Shown here in pieces: positions 17,739 to 25,924 of a stretch of 64,000 nt of DNA. A program made the translations under genes and the position numbers. The notes beneath the pieces are model-generated. The model saw only the letters and a list, made by a program, of their open reading frames with translations. It did not search any database and was not told where the DNA came from. Source of the DNA: Actinospineispora eucalypti (GTDB lineage Bacteria > Actinomycetota > Actinomycetes > Mycobacteriales > Pseudonocardiaceae); the NCBI GenBank assembly GCA_014208095.1, contig JACHMT010000001.1, forward strand, positions 868,001-932,000, given 5' to 3'. The number at the start of each line of letters is the position of its first letter. Position 1 is the first letter of the stretch.

Positions 17739-18602
17739 TTGATCGATCTGCACACCCACTCGTCGGCCTCCGACGGCACGGACGAACCGGCTGACCTGGT
17801 TCGCATTGCCGCGCGCGCCGGTCTGCGGGTGGTTGCGCTGACCGACCACGACACCACGGCCGGCTGGGCGGAAGCGGTTGCCGCCTGTCCGGAGGGCCTC
17901 CGGCTGGTGCGCGGCGCCGAACTGTCCTGCGTCTGCCCGGACGGGCGGGGCGGGCGGATACCGGTGCACCTGCTGGCCTACCTGTTCGACCCGGAGCACC
18001 CCTCGGTGCTGGCCGAGCAGCGGCGGCTGCGGGTGGAACGCCGGGCCCGGCTGACCGACATGGCGCACCGGATGGCCGAGGACGGCGTGCCGCTGGACCC
18101 GGACGCGTTGCTGGCCGCGCTGCCCCTGGACCTGCCGGTCGGCCGCCCGCACCTGGCCCGGGCGTTGGTCGGCCTGGGCCTGGTGAACAGCGTGGACGAG
18201 GCGTTCACCTCGCTGCTCAACACCCGGGGCCGCTACTACCGGCCCCGCCGGGACACCCCGGTCGAGCAGGCGTTGGAGATGATCGCCGACGCCGGCGGGG
18301 TGTGCGTGTTCGCGCATCCGCTGGCCCGGCGCCGGGGGCGGGTGGTGGAGCTGTCGGTGCTGGCCGAACTGGCCGGGCGCGGGCTGGCCGGCATCGAGGT
18401 GGACCATCCCGACCACGCGCCGGAGGACCGCGCCGCGCTGCGCTCACTGGCCGGTTCGCTGGGCCTGGTGATCACCGGCTCCAGCGACTACCACGGCACC
18501 AACAAGACCACTCCGATCGGCGCGGAGCGCACCGACGCGGAGATGTTCGAGCGGCTGGTGGCCAAGGCCAGCGGCTGCGAGGTTGTCGGGGGTGCGCTCT
18601 AA
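17739..18602 (+). CDS. PHP-domain metal-dependent phosphoesterase
   Basis: 287 residues. N-terminal PHP metal ligands are visible in IDLHTHSSASDGTDEP and VALTDHDTTAGW; later ligands in RGAELSC, VCVFAHPL and the final TGSSDYHG. The domain organisation matches the YciV/TrpH branch, whose studied members hydrolyse 3',5'-nucleotide bisphosphates or trim RNA 5' ends. A TTG at 17739 is the only suitable start after the previous stop. The TAA stop at 18600 also forms part of a likely -10 box for the next gene. Confidence 0.88.
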   Translation: MIDLHTHSSASDGTDEPADLVRIAARAGLRVVALTDHDTTAGWAEAVAACPEGLRLVRGAELSCVCPDGRGGRIPVHLLAYLFDPEHPSVLAEQRRLRVERRARLTDMAHRMAEDGVPLDPDALLAALPLDLPVGRPHLARALVGLGLVNSVDEAFTSLLNTRGRYYRPRRDTPVEQALEMIADAGGVCVFAHPLARRRGRVVELSVLAELAGRGLAGIEVDHPDHAPEDRAALRSLAGSLGLVITGSSDYHGTNKTTPIGAERTDAEMFERLVAKASGCEVVGGAL

Positions 18603-18605
18603 GCT
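18600..18605 (+). promoter_or_regulatory. Leaderless -10 box TAAGCT overlapping the PHP stop codon
   Basis: The hexamer TAAGCT lies six bases before the GTG of the nuclease gene and includes the TAA stop of the PHP gene. This spacing is typical of leaderless actinobacterial transcripts. No matching -35 element was identified. Confidence 0.5.
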
Positions 18606-18611
18606 GACCGG

Positions 18612-19448
18612 GTGAGCGGCCAGATGAGTCTCGACGGGATGCCCCGCAAGCTGGTCAAGGTCACCCCGTCGAAGCTGTCCACCTGGCTGGACTGCCCGCG
18701 CCGGTACCGGATGGCCTACCTGGACCGGCCGACGCCGTCCCGGGGCGGGGCGTGGGCGCACAACACGCTCGGCGCGGTGGTGCACAACGCGCTGCGGGCG
18801 CTGTTCGACCTGCCGCCGAAGGCGCGCACCCCGGAAGCCGGCGCCAAGCTGGTGGACCGGCACTGGGTCGGCGAAGGTTTCCGGGACGACACGCAGATCG
18901 CCACCTACCGGGAGCGCGCCCGCGGCTGGGTCAGCGACTACATCGACGACCACGAGGAGATGGCCGAGGAGCCGGCCGGCGTGGAGCGCTGGGTCTCCGT
19001 GCCCACCGGGCGCATCGTCGCCGAGGGCCGGGTGGACCGCATCGACCAGCGCGGTGACCAGCTGGTGGTGGTCGACTACAAGACCGGCCGACGGGCGCCC
19101 ACGGTGGACGACGCCCGCTCCTCCCAGGCGCTCGCGCTGTACGCCCTGGCCGTGCGGCGCACCCTGCGCCGGCCGTGCCACCGGGTGGAGCTGCACCACC
19201 TGCCCAGCGGTGAGGTGGCCGCCTGGGAGCACAGCGAGCCCTCCCTGGCTCGCCACCTGAGCCGCATGGAGGAGGCCGCCGACGACCTGTCGCTGGCCGC
19301 GGACACCCTGGCCGCCGGCGGCGACCCGGAGCTACTGTTCCCGCCGCGCACCGGGCCGATCTGCAGCTATTGCGACTTCCGCCGCCACTGCCCGGCCGGC
19401 CGGGAAGCCGCCCCTGACCGCGAACCCTGGTCCCTCCTGGAGCCGTAA
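18612..19448 (+). CDS. Cas4/RecB-like PD-(D/E)XK nuclease with Fe-S cysteines
   Basis: 278 residues. The PD-(D/E)XK core is GRVDRIDQRGDQLVVVDYKTG (about 138-158; Asp, Asp and Lys catalytic). An N-terminal CPRRYR and C-terminal CSYCDFRRHCP supply four cysteines for a [4Fe-4S] cluster, as in Cas4 and AddB-type nucleases. It should be a 5'-3' or single-strand DNA nuclease linked to recombination repair. It is not near any CRISPR array. The GTG at 18612 is leaderless: TAAGCT at 18600-18605, six bases upstream. Confidence 0.9.
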   Translation: MSGQMSLDGMPRKLVKVTPSKLSTWLDCPRRYRMAYLDRPTPSRGGAWAHNTLGAVVHNALRALFDLPPKARTPEAGAKLVDRHWVGEGFRDDTQIATYRERARGWVSDYIDDHEEMAEEPAGVERWVSVPTGRIVAEGRVDRIDQRGDQLVVVDYKTGRRAPTVDDARSSQALALYALAVRRTLRRPCHRVELHHLPSGEVAAWEHSEPSLARHLSRMEEAADDLSLAADTLAAGGDPELLFPPRTGPICSYCDFRRHCPAGREAAPDREPWSLLEP

Positions 19449-19500
19449 GGGCGGTTCGGACGGCGCCAGCCAGGTGGTGCCGCCCGTTGCGCCGGGGCCG

Positions 19501-19567
19501 GTTCAAAGACAGCTTGGACGGCGCCGACTGGGTTTCCGGTCCGGTTGGGTAGGGCCGTTGCGTTGCG
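19501..19567 (+). repeat. Left arm of inverted-repeat island
   Basis: Begins GTTCAAAGACAGCTTGGACG. It matches the reverse complement of 19899-19966 at about 58 of 67 positions, and is related to copies at 33540 and 61007. Confidence 0.8.
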
Positions 19568-19792
19568 TTGGGTGCCGGGGCCGGTTTCTCGGTGCTTACG
19601 TTCGGTGGTTGTTGGTCGCTGTCTCGGACGGGTCGCCACGGCCGGCTTCGTCGAGTGGTAGTCCAGTCGCCTCAGATTCAAGATCAACAGCTACTGGGTT
19701 ACCGCTCGGCGGGGGAACGGGGCTGAGCGACACTACGGTGCGTAGCCGTGGAGCCGCGTTCTCGGCCGCGGGCAGGGGTGTCGAGCATCGAG

Positions 19793-19838
19793 CGCAAGCT
19801 GAGTCCGGTCGGCGGACGGCGGCCGCCGGACTGAGCTT
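19793..19838. repeat. Hairpin between the island arms
   Basis: Left arm starting GAGCGCAAGCTGAGTCCGG pairs with a right arm ending CCGGACTGAGCTTGCGCTC: 18 of 19 positions, with a short GC-rich loop. There is no following T-run, so a Rho-independent terminator of the usual type is not indicated. Confidence 0.75.
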
Positions 19839-19898
19839 GCGCTCGGCGAAACCGGCCCCGACTCATCGTCGCACTCCGTGACCAAGCCCGGGCAGCCA

Positions 19899-19966
19899 CG
19901 AGACGCAACGGGCGCTACCCAGCCGGACCAGAAACCCAGCCGGCGCCGTCCGAGCTGTCTTTCAAC
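19899..19966 (-). repeat. Right arm of inverted-repeat island
   Basis: Inverted partner of 19501-19567, ending GTCTTTCAAC. The outer span from 19501 to 19966 is 466 bases. Confidence 0.8.
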
Positions 19967-19979
19967 CCAGAACCGGCAC

Positions 19980-21239
19980 TCAACGCAACGCGACCAGTTC
20001 CGGCCCGCGCTGTTCAAAGATCATCGGCCCCAGCGCCCCCAGCAGCACCGGACCCTGGTAGCCGCCACGATCCACCGGGATCGTCCGGATCACCTGTCCG
20101 GTGGCGGGATCGGTGACGGCCAGGCCGCCGGGTACGGGGATGAGCAGCCGTTCGGTCGGGCCGGCCGGGTCGGCCGGTGCGAGCAGCGGCAGCAGCGCGC
20201 CGGGGCCGAGCGCGCCGGGCAGCGTCCACAACGGGCGCAGCTCGGTCTCGCTCAGAGCGATGGTGCGCGAGCCGGTCCACCAGAGCACGATGCCGTGCGC
20301 GGTGACGGTCGGGGTGACGCCGCCGGGCGGGTCGCCGGCCAGGTCGGCCGGGGGGAGGTCCAGCGGGTAGCCGGCGACCTCCCGGCCGTCCTCGTCGCGC
20401 ACGCTCAGTTTGGCGGCGCCACCGGCGGTGCCGGGGAACAGTACCGCCGTCCGGTGCTTGCTCAGCGCGACCAGTCGGGTGCCGGCGACGGACAGCGGGG
20501 TGCTGGCCTCCTCGTCCGGGTGTTCGGCCTCGGTGTCCTTCTGGCGGAAGGTGGTGAGCCGGTCGCCGCGTTCGCCGGGGCAGCGCTCCAGCACCCCGAG
20601 CCGGGCGTAGCTGATCGCCACCGAGGCGTGCGAGCAGTGCGCCCGGGGCTGGGTCTTCGGCTGGGCCGGCGAGCGGACCTCGCCGTACTCCAGCGTCTCG
20701 ACCAGGTCGGACCGCCATGACTCCAGGTGGTTGCGGCCGGTCGCGGTGACCATCCAGCCGTCGTCCAACAGCTGCGCGTCGTCCGGCGCGTCGGCGGTGC
20801 GGGTGGGTCCGCGTTCCCCGCTGCCGGCCTGCAGCGCGGTGACCTCGCTGCAGTAGGCCCCGTTGCGGTAGACGGCCAGCGCCAGGCCCCAGCCGGAACC
20901 GACCACGCACAGCTGCAGGTCACGCCGGTAGGCCCAGCGCTGGACGCCGGTGACCGGGTCGCGGCCGACGGTGTCGGGGCCGTCCCCGGTGACCAGGGTC
21001 GGCCCGACCACCACCGGCGCGACGGTCGCCGCGCTCGGCGCGCGCCAGGCCTCGGTGACGGTGGCCGGCGCGTCCACCGGCGGATCGGGCGCGGCCGGAG
21101 CCGGCCCGGGGGCCGTGGTGGACGTGGTCCGCGCGGCCTGGCTGTAGAACGCGATCAGGCAGGCCAGCACGGCCAGCACGGCCACGATCGCCATCGCCGC
21201 CGCCAGGTCGCCCCGGCGGCGGCGTTCTGCTCGGAGCAC
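19980..21239 (-). CDS. Membrane-anchored PQQ-like beta-propeller protein (Rv3212-like)
   Basis: 419 residues. A basic N-terminus and single membrane anchor (AMAIVAVLAVLACLIAFYSQA) precede a Pro/Ala/Thr linker and a large extracytoplasmic domain built of WD/PQQ-like repeats (for example DPVTGVQRWAYRRDLQL, DPATGQVIRTIPVDRGGYQG). Four cysteines (CVVGSGWG, YCSEV, HCSHAS, ERCPGER) could form disulfides. It is six bases from the end of the RhlE gene, the same pairing I recall for Rv3211/Rv3212 in mycobacteria. Function unknown. Confidence 0.8.
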   Translation of the reverse strand: MLRAERRRRGDLAAAMAIVAVLAVLACLIAFYSQAARTTSTTAPGPAPAAPDPPVDAPATVTEAWRAPSAATVAPVVVGPTLVTGDGPDTVGRDPVTGVQRWAYRRDLQLCVVGSGWGLALAVYRNGAYCSEVTALQAGSGERGPTRTADAPDDAQLLDDGWMVTATGRNHLESWRSDLVETLEYGEVRSPAQPKTQPRAHCSHASVAISYARLGVLERCPGERGDRLTTFRQKDTEAEHPDEEASTPLSVAGTRLVALSKHRTAVLFPGTAGGAAKLSVRDEDGREVAGYPLDLPPADLAGDPPGGVTPTVTAHGIVLWWTGSRTIALSETELRPLWTLPGALGPGALLPLLAPADPAGPTERLLIPVPGGLAVTDPATGQVIRTIPVDRGGYQGPVLLGALGPMIFEQRGPELVALR

Positions 21240-21245
21240 GTTCGG

Positions 21246-22943
21246 CTAGCTGGCCGCCGCGTCCGGGGTGCCGGCCTCGCCGGAGTCGGAACCGCCCCGG
21301 CGGCGGCGCCGGCGCGGCCGGCGGCGGACATCCCCGCCCGACGCGGCGCTCCGGCCGATCTCGGCCGGCGCTCCGGCCTGCTCGGGCTGGTCGCCCGGGC
21401 CGTCCGTCTCGGAACCGGCCACCAGGACACCCGCCCGGCGGCGGCGGCGCTGCCGGGACTCGCCGGGAGCCTGGTCGGCGCCGGAATCGGGGGCCGAATC
21501 CGGCTTGTCGCCGCCGCGCCCGGTGCCGCTCCGGCGTCCCCGGCGGCGGTCGTTGCGGTCGTTGCCGCGCCGGCCCCGGCGGCCCGGCCCGTCGTCCTCG
21601 ATGTGCTCGGCGTCCAGCCCGGCGCGGGTGCGCTTGGCATGGGGCAGCCGGCCGGTGGACTCGGTCGGGATGCCCAGGTCGGTGAACAGGTGATCGGAGG
21701 TGGAGTAGGTCTCCACCGGTTCGTCGATGCCCAGTGCCAGCCCATCGCTGATCAGCTTCCAGCGGGGCATCTCGTCCCAGTCGACCAGGGTGACGGCGAC
21801 GCCCTCGCGGCCGGCCCGGCCGGTGCGGCCGATCCGGTGGATGTAGGTCTTCTCGTCCTCCGGGCACTGGTAGTTCACCACGTGGGTGACGCCGGTGACG
21901 TCGATGCCCCGGGCGGCGACGTCGGTCGCCACCAGCACGTCCACCTTCTCCGAGCGGAACGCGCGCAACGCCTGCTCGCGGGCGGCCTGGCCCAGATCGC
22001 CGTGGACGGCAGCCACCGCGAAGCCCCGGTCGCCGAGGTCGTCGGCCACCCGCTGGGCGGTCCGCTTGGTCCGGGTGAAGATCATCGTGAGGCCGCGGTC
22101 GGCGCATTGCAGCACCTTGGCCAGCAGCTCCACCTTGTCCAGCGCGTGCGCCCGGTAGACCAGCTGCCGGGTGCGCTCGTGGATCGCGCCCTGGTCGGCC
22201 TCTTCGGCCCGGATGTGGGTTGGCTGGGTCAGGAAGGTGCGGGACAGGGTGATGATCGGGCCGGGCATGGTGGCGGAGAAGAGCATGGTCTGCCGGCTGT
22301 CCGGCAGCATCCGCAGGATCCGCTCCACATCGGGCAGGAAGCCGAGGTCGAGCATCTCGTCGGCCTCGTCCAGCACCAGCGACTCGATCCGGCCCAGCAC
22401 CAGGTGGCGCTGTTCGGCCAGGTCGAGCAGGCGGCCCGGGGTGCCGACCACGATGTCCGTGCCCCGGCGCAGCTCGGCCACCTGCGGCTCGTACGGCCGT
22501 CCGCCGTAGATTGCGGTGATCCGCGCGCCGAGGTGCTTGCCGGCGTCGGCCAGGTCGCGGGCGACCTGCACGCACAGCTCGCGGGTGGGCACCACGACCA
22601 GCGCCTGCGGCACCGCCTTCTCGTCGGTGGAGTGGCGCAGCCGCTGCAGCAGCGGGACGCCGAAGCCCAGGGTCTTGCCGGTGCCGGTGCGGGCCTGGCC
22701 GATCACGTCCTCGCCGGCCAGCGCCAGCGGCAGGGTCAGCTCCTGGATCGCGAAGGTGCGCTCGATGCCCACCTCGGTGAGCGCGCGGACGATCTCTTCG
22801 CGCACGCCCAGCTCGGCGAAGGTCGGGGAGTCCGGCCGGACCGGGGCGCCCGCGTGCAACGGCTCCGCGGTCAGCTCGGAAGCGGAATCCAACGCTGTTG
22901 AGTTGTCGTCGGTTGAGCTTGGGTTGTCGTTGTTGACGGTCAG
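21246..22943 (-). CDS. rhlE: DEAD-box RNA helicase (RhlE-like)
   Basis: Motifs in order: Q motif (FAELGVREEIVRALTEVGIERTFAIQELT), Walker A ARTGTGKT, PTRELCVQV, GTPGRLLDL, DEADEMLDLGF, SAT, then helicase C motifs VATDVAARGIDV and HRIGRTGRAG. A disordered C-terminal tail rich in Arg/Gly/Asp follows (RRGRRGNDRNDRRRGRRSG). The start is uncertain: no ATG or GTG lies between the conserved core and an ATG at 23174 whose following 77 codons look like leader DNA. I mark the CTG at 22943, preceded by GAGAGAGG; an ATT two codons upstream is also possible. ATP-dependent RNA unwinding in ribosome assembly or RNA decay is expected. Confidence 0.9.
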   Translation of the reverse strand: MTVNNDNPSSTDDNSTALDSASELTAEPLHAGAPVRPDSPTFAELGVREEIVRALTEVGIERTFAIQELTLPLALAGEDVIGQARTGTGKTLGFGVPLLQRLRHSTDEKAVPQALVVVPTRELCVQVARDLADAGKHLGARITAIYGGRPYEPQVAELRRGTDIVVGTPGRLLDLAEQRHLVLGRIESLVLDEADEMLDLGFLPDVERILRMLPDSRQTMLFSATMPGPIITLSRTFLTQPTHIRAEEADQGAIHERTRQLVYRAHALDKVELLAKVLQCADRGLTMIFTRTKRTAQRVADDLGDRGFAVAAVHGDLGQAAREQALRAFRSEKVDVLVATDVAARGIDVTGVTHVVNYQCPEDEKTYIHRIGRTGRAGREGVAVTLVDWDEMPRWKLISDGLALGIDEPVETYSTSDHLFTDLGIPTESTGRLPHAKRTRAGLDAEHIEDDGPGRRGRRGNDRNDRRRGRRSGTGRGGDKPDSAPDSGADQAPGESRQRRRRRAGVLVAGSETDGPGDQPEQAGAPAEIGRSAASGGDVRRRPRRRRRRGGSDSGEAGTPDAAAS

Positions 22944-23246
22944 AGCAATCGCCTCTCTCCAGCGCGCGAAGGCCAGGCGAAACGACAGCGCTGCTCGCGC
23001 GCACAGTATGTGTCGCGGGCTCGCACTGTCCGGCGGCCAGTGGGTGCTTGACCCAGTAGTCATTTGGCACTGCCGGAATTTCGAGCTGCCGCGCGACGCG
23101 CGCCTATGTTGTGGCGCAGCGTTGGACCACATGATAGCGGTAGCCCGGCCGGCGTGGGGCGTGACGCGCCTCATCGGGTGATCGAAGCTGGTCCGGCGCC
23201 CGGCGAGCCTGAGGGCCGAACCGGTTTTGCCCGCGCGATTTTCGCC

Positions 23247-23252
23247 TAGGGT
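23247..23252 (+). promoter_or_regulatory. Leaderless -10 box TAGGGT
   Basis: TAGGGT ends seven bases before the GTG at 23260 of the ferritin-like gene; the geometry fits leaderless initiation. The G-rich string GTGGGGGG between them could equally act as a ribosome site. Confidence 0.45.
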
Positions 23253-23259
23253 GGGGGGT

Positions 23260-23928
23260 GTGACGGAGACCTCGGAGAGAACCGTGACGGTGAGTCGCGC
23301 CGCGCTGGTCGACCTGCTCGGCGCGTTGGCCTACGGCGAGCTGTCCGCCTTCGACCGGCTGGCCGAGGACGCGCGGACCGCGCCCACGCTGGCCTCCCGG
23401 GCGGCGCTGGCCAAGATGGCCGGCGCGGAGATCGGCCACTTCCGGTTGCTCGAGGAGTACCTCACCGGCGAGGGCGTGCCGGTGGAGCAGGCGATGGCGC
23501 CGTTCGTGAAGGCGCTGGACGGCTACCACGCCTCCACCGCGCCGCACGACTGGCTGGAGGCCCTGGTCAAGGTGTACCTGGGCGACGGGCTGGCGGTGGA
23601 CTTCTACCGGGCGGTCGCCGGGTTCCTGCCCGAGCCGTCGGGTTCGCTGGTGCGCCAGGTGCTCGCGGACACCGGGCACAGCGCGTTCGCCGAGCGGGAG
23701 GTGGCCGCCGCGATCGCCGAGAACCGCCAGGTGCGCGACCGGCTGGCCCTGTGGGGCCGGCGGCTGCTCGCCGACGCGATCACCCAGGCGCAGTACGTGG
23801 TGGCCGAGCGGGAGGATCTGGCCGAGCTGTTCGTCAGCGGCTTCGGCGACCTGAGCGGCATCGCGGTGCTGTTCAAGCAGCTGCAGAAGCAGCACAGCCG
23901 CCGGATGTCCGCCCTCGGCCTGGCCTGA
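23260..23928 (+). CDS. Ferritin-like fold protein (Rv3210c-like)
   Basis: 222 residues, all helical. The pattern ALAYGELSAFDRLAEDA, AGAEIGHFRLLEEYL and TGHSAFAEREV gives Glu/ExxH pairs that could bind a di-iron centre, as in MiaE-like and ferritin-like proteins. It is divergent from rhlE and in line with the DUF3107 gene, a layout shared with mycobacteria as far as I recall. An oxidase or hydroxylase function is possible; the substrate is unknown. Confidence 0.8.
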   Translation: MTETSERTVTVSRAALVDLLGALAYGELSAFDRLAEDARTAPTLASRAALAKMAGAEIGHFRLLEEYLTGEGVPVEQAMAPFVKALDGYHASTAPHDWLEALVKVYLGDGLAVDFYRAVAGFLPEPSGSLVRQVLADTGHSAFAEREVAAAIAENRQVRDRLALWGRRLLADAITQAQYVVAEREDLAELFVSGFGDLSGIAVLFKQLQKQHSRRMSALGLA

Positions 23929-24029
23929 TTCGCGTCCGCTTTCAGCGAACCGGGCGAGTCCGGGCGACCGGTCCGGTGTCGCCTCGGCTAGCCTGACGGC
24001 GTTCGTCCGGTGATCCAGGAGGTTTGGGC

Positions 24030-24257
24030 GTGGAGGTCAAGATCGGCGTCGCGGAGTCCCCTCGGGAGCTCGTGGTGTCCAGTGCACAGACGCCGGACGA
24101 GGTCGAGGCTCTGGTGAGCGACGCGCTGAAGAACCCGTCCGGGCTGCTCGCGCTCACCGATGACAAGGGCCGCCGGTTCGTGCTGCCGGCCACCAGGGTG
24201 GCCTATGTGGAGATCGGTCCCGCCGACTCCCGTCGGGTCGGCTTCTCCGTCGGCTGA
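24030..24257 (+). CDS. DUF3107 protein (Rv3208A-like)
   Basis: 75 residues, MEVKIGVAESPRELVVSSAQ start and YVEIGPADSRRVGFSVG end, matching the small DUF3107 family. GTG start at 24030 with AGGAGG seven bases upstream. Function unknown; it sits between the ferritin-like gene and a convergent TetR gene, as in mycobacteria. Confidence 0.88.
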   Translation: MEVKIGVAESPRELVVSSAQTPDEVEALVSDALKNPSGLLALTDDKGRRFVLPATRVAYVEIGPADSRRVGFSVG

Positions 24258-24281
24258 GACCGCGGGCCCGCCCAACGGGCG

Positions 24282-24950
24282 TCAAGACCCTTCGGGCGCG
24301 TCCTTCTTGAGCGGGGCGCCCTGTAGGGGGCCGGAGAGGCCCTGCCAGATCAGCTGGGTGAGGTAGTCGACCAGCGCTTCGCGGCTCATGGTGCGCCGTT
24401 GCAGCCACCAGTCGCCCGCCGTGTAGACCATGCCGACCAGGCCGAAGGCCCACGCCTCGGCGCCGCCGGCGTCCTGGCCGAGCGCGCGCAGGTTGTCGGT
24501 CAGCAGGCTGGTCAGCATGCCCGCGATCAGCTCGAAGTTGTGGGCCACCACGTCACTTTGCGGCGCCGCCGCACCGGCCGGCCCGGGGTCCTGGCTGTGC
24601 ACCACGAAGTGCCACAGTTCCGGCTCCTCCTCGGCGCCGGCCAGGAATGCGCCGATCAGCGCGCGGATCCGGTCCACCGGGGGCAGCGGCCGTCCCAGCT
24701 CGGGCACCAGCTTCTCCAGCAGGATCTTCGCCGCCCGCTCGCTGACCGCGCGCTGCAGGTCCGCCCGGTCGCTGAAGTGCCGGTAGAGCACCGGCTTGGT
24801 GACGCCGGCCTCGGCCGCGATGGCCGCCACCGACACCGCCGGCCCGTGCCGGCGGATGGCGGTGAGCGCCGCTTCCACCAGTTCCTCGCGTCGTTTCGCG
24901 CGATGACCGGCCCAGCGTTGCTTTCGTGCCTTGACAGCCTGCTCGTTCAC
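24282..24950 (-). CDS. TetR-family regulator controlling the divergent AurF-like gene
   Basis: About 222 residues. N-terminal helix-turn-helix SVAAIAAEAGVTKPVLYRHFSDR, then a ligand domain. The GTG at 24950 abuts the palindrome at 24951-24965, so the gene would be leaderless or use the ATG at 24983, which would put both palindromes inside the coding region. The double operator between it and the diiron oxygenase gene suggests autorepression and control of that gene, perhaps by an acyl-type ligand. Confidence 0.88.
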   Translation of the reverse strand: MNEQAVKARKQRWAGHRAKRREELVEAALTAIRRHGPAVSVAAIAAEAGVTKPVLYRHFSDRADLQRAVSERAAKILLEKLVPELGRPLPPVDRIRALIGAFLAGAEEEPELWHFVVHSQDPGPAGAAAPQSDVVAHNFELIAGMLTSLLTDNLRALGQDAGGAEAWAFGLVGMVYTAGDWWLQRRTMSREALVDYLTQLIWQGLSGPLQGAPLKKDAPEGS

Positions 24951-24981
24951 GTTACCATTGGTAACAGTTACCGGCGGTAAC
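24951..24981. promoter_or_regulatory. Double palindromic operator GTTACC-N3-GGTAAC (two copies)
   Basis: GTTACCATTGGTAAC (24951-24965) and GTTACCGGCGGTAAC (24967-24981) are two 15-bp palindromes separated by one base, so their centres are 16 bp apart. A TAACAT -10 box for the diiron gene overlaps the second (24978-24983). This arrangement would let TetR dimers block both divergent genes. Confidence 0.85.
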
Positions 24982-25012
24982 ATCAAGCACGCACGAGAGG
25001 AGCTGGGCCGCA

Positions 25013-25924
25013 ATGACCGTCACCGAGACCCGCGAGAACGCCCGCGAAGCCACCGCCACGCGGCTTTTGCGCAGCTCGCGGCAGCACTCCTACGAGCCGG
25101 ACCTGGACATCGACTGGGAAGCCCCGTTGGTGCCGGTCGGCGAGCAGGGCGCATACGGCATGCCGGCGCACCGCGTCTCCCTCTACGGCACCGAGCTCTG
25201 GGACCAGCTGACCGAGGAGCAGCGGGTCACGCTGTCCATCCACGAGGTGTGCAGCATCGCCCGGATCGGCCTGTGGTTCGAGATCATCCTGATGCAGATG
25301 CTGCTGCGCTACGCCTACGACCGCGACCCGCGCAGCAAGCACATCCAGTACGCGCTGGTGGAGATCGCCGACGAGTGCCGGCACTCGGTGATGTTCGCCA
25401 AGATGACCGAGCGCTACGGCGTGCCGGACTACCAGCCCCGCCGGCTGGCCATGCTGGGCGGCCGGCTGTTCAAGACCATCGCCTCCGGCACCGCCATGTT
25501 CGCCGGCACCTTGGTCGCCGAGGAGATCACCGACCAGCTGCAGCGCGAGGGCATGAAGGACGACACCGTCCAGCCGCTCACCCGGATGGTGAGCAAGATC
25601 CACGTCACCGAGGAGGCCCGGCACGTCCGGTACGCCCGCGAGGAGCTGGCCCGGATCACACCGAAGGCCAACTGGCTGCAGCGCACCGTCGGCCGCTGGC
25701 TCACCGCGCTGGCCGCCCACCGCATCGCCACCGAGCTGATTCACCCGGACGTCTACCGTAGCGTCGGGCTGGACCCCAAGGAGGCGCGCAAGGTGGCCAT
25801 GGCGAACCCGCACTACCAGGAGACGATCCGCTGGTCGGCCCGCAAGCTCGTGCCGTTCCTGCGCGAGCAGGGCGTCATCGGCGGCCCCAGCGAGATCCTC
25901 TGGCGCAAGGCCTCGCTGGTCTGA
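25013..25924 (+). CDS. AurF-type diiron N-oxygenase-like protein
   Basis: 303 residues of the p-aminobenzoate N-oxygenase AurF family. The diiron ligands are expected in LSIHEVCSIARIGLWFE, IADECRHSVMFAKM, LVAEEITDQL and KIHVTEEARHVRYAREEL (repeated ExxH/E..H patterns). The enzyme would use O2 on an unknown substrate; related genes occur in actinobacterial lipid metabolism as well as in antibiotic clusters. The ATG at 25013 follows GAGAGGAG. It overlaps the next gene by one base (TGATG), so both are probably one transcript under the TetR operators. Confidence 0.88.
   Translation: MTVTETRENAREATATRLLRSSRQHSYEPDLDIDWEAPLVPVGEQGAYGMPAHRVSLYGTELWDQLTEEQRVTLSIHEVCSIARIGLWFEIILMQMLLRYAYDRDPRSKHIQYALVEIADECRHSVMFAKMTERYGVPDYQPRRLAMLGGRLFKTIASGTAMFAGTLVAEEITDQLQREGMKDDTVQPLTRMVSKIHVTEEARHVRYAREELARITPKANWLQRTVGRWLTALAAHRIATELIHPDVYRSVGLDPKEARKVAMANPHYQETIRWSARKLVPFLREQGVIGGPSEILWRKASLV

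Larger units (their letters stand above)
19449..19979. other. Convergent intergenic region: inverted-repeat island
   Basis: Five hundred thirty bases between two convergent genes with no coding potential that I trust. It contains two inverted 67-bp arms (19501-19567 and 19899-19966) and, between them, a near-perfect hairpin (19793-19838). A short extra repeat fragment overlaps the end of the nuclease gene (about 19446-19467). Confidence 0.75.
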
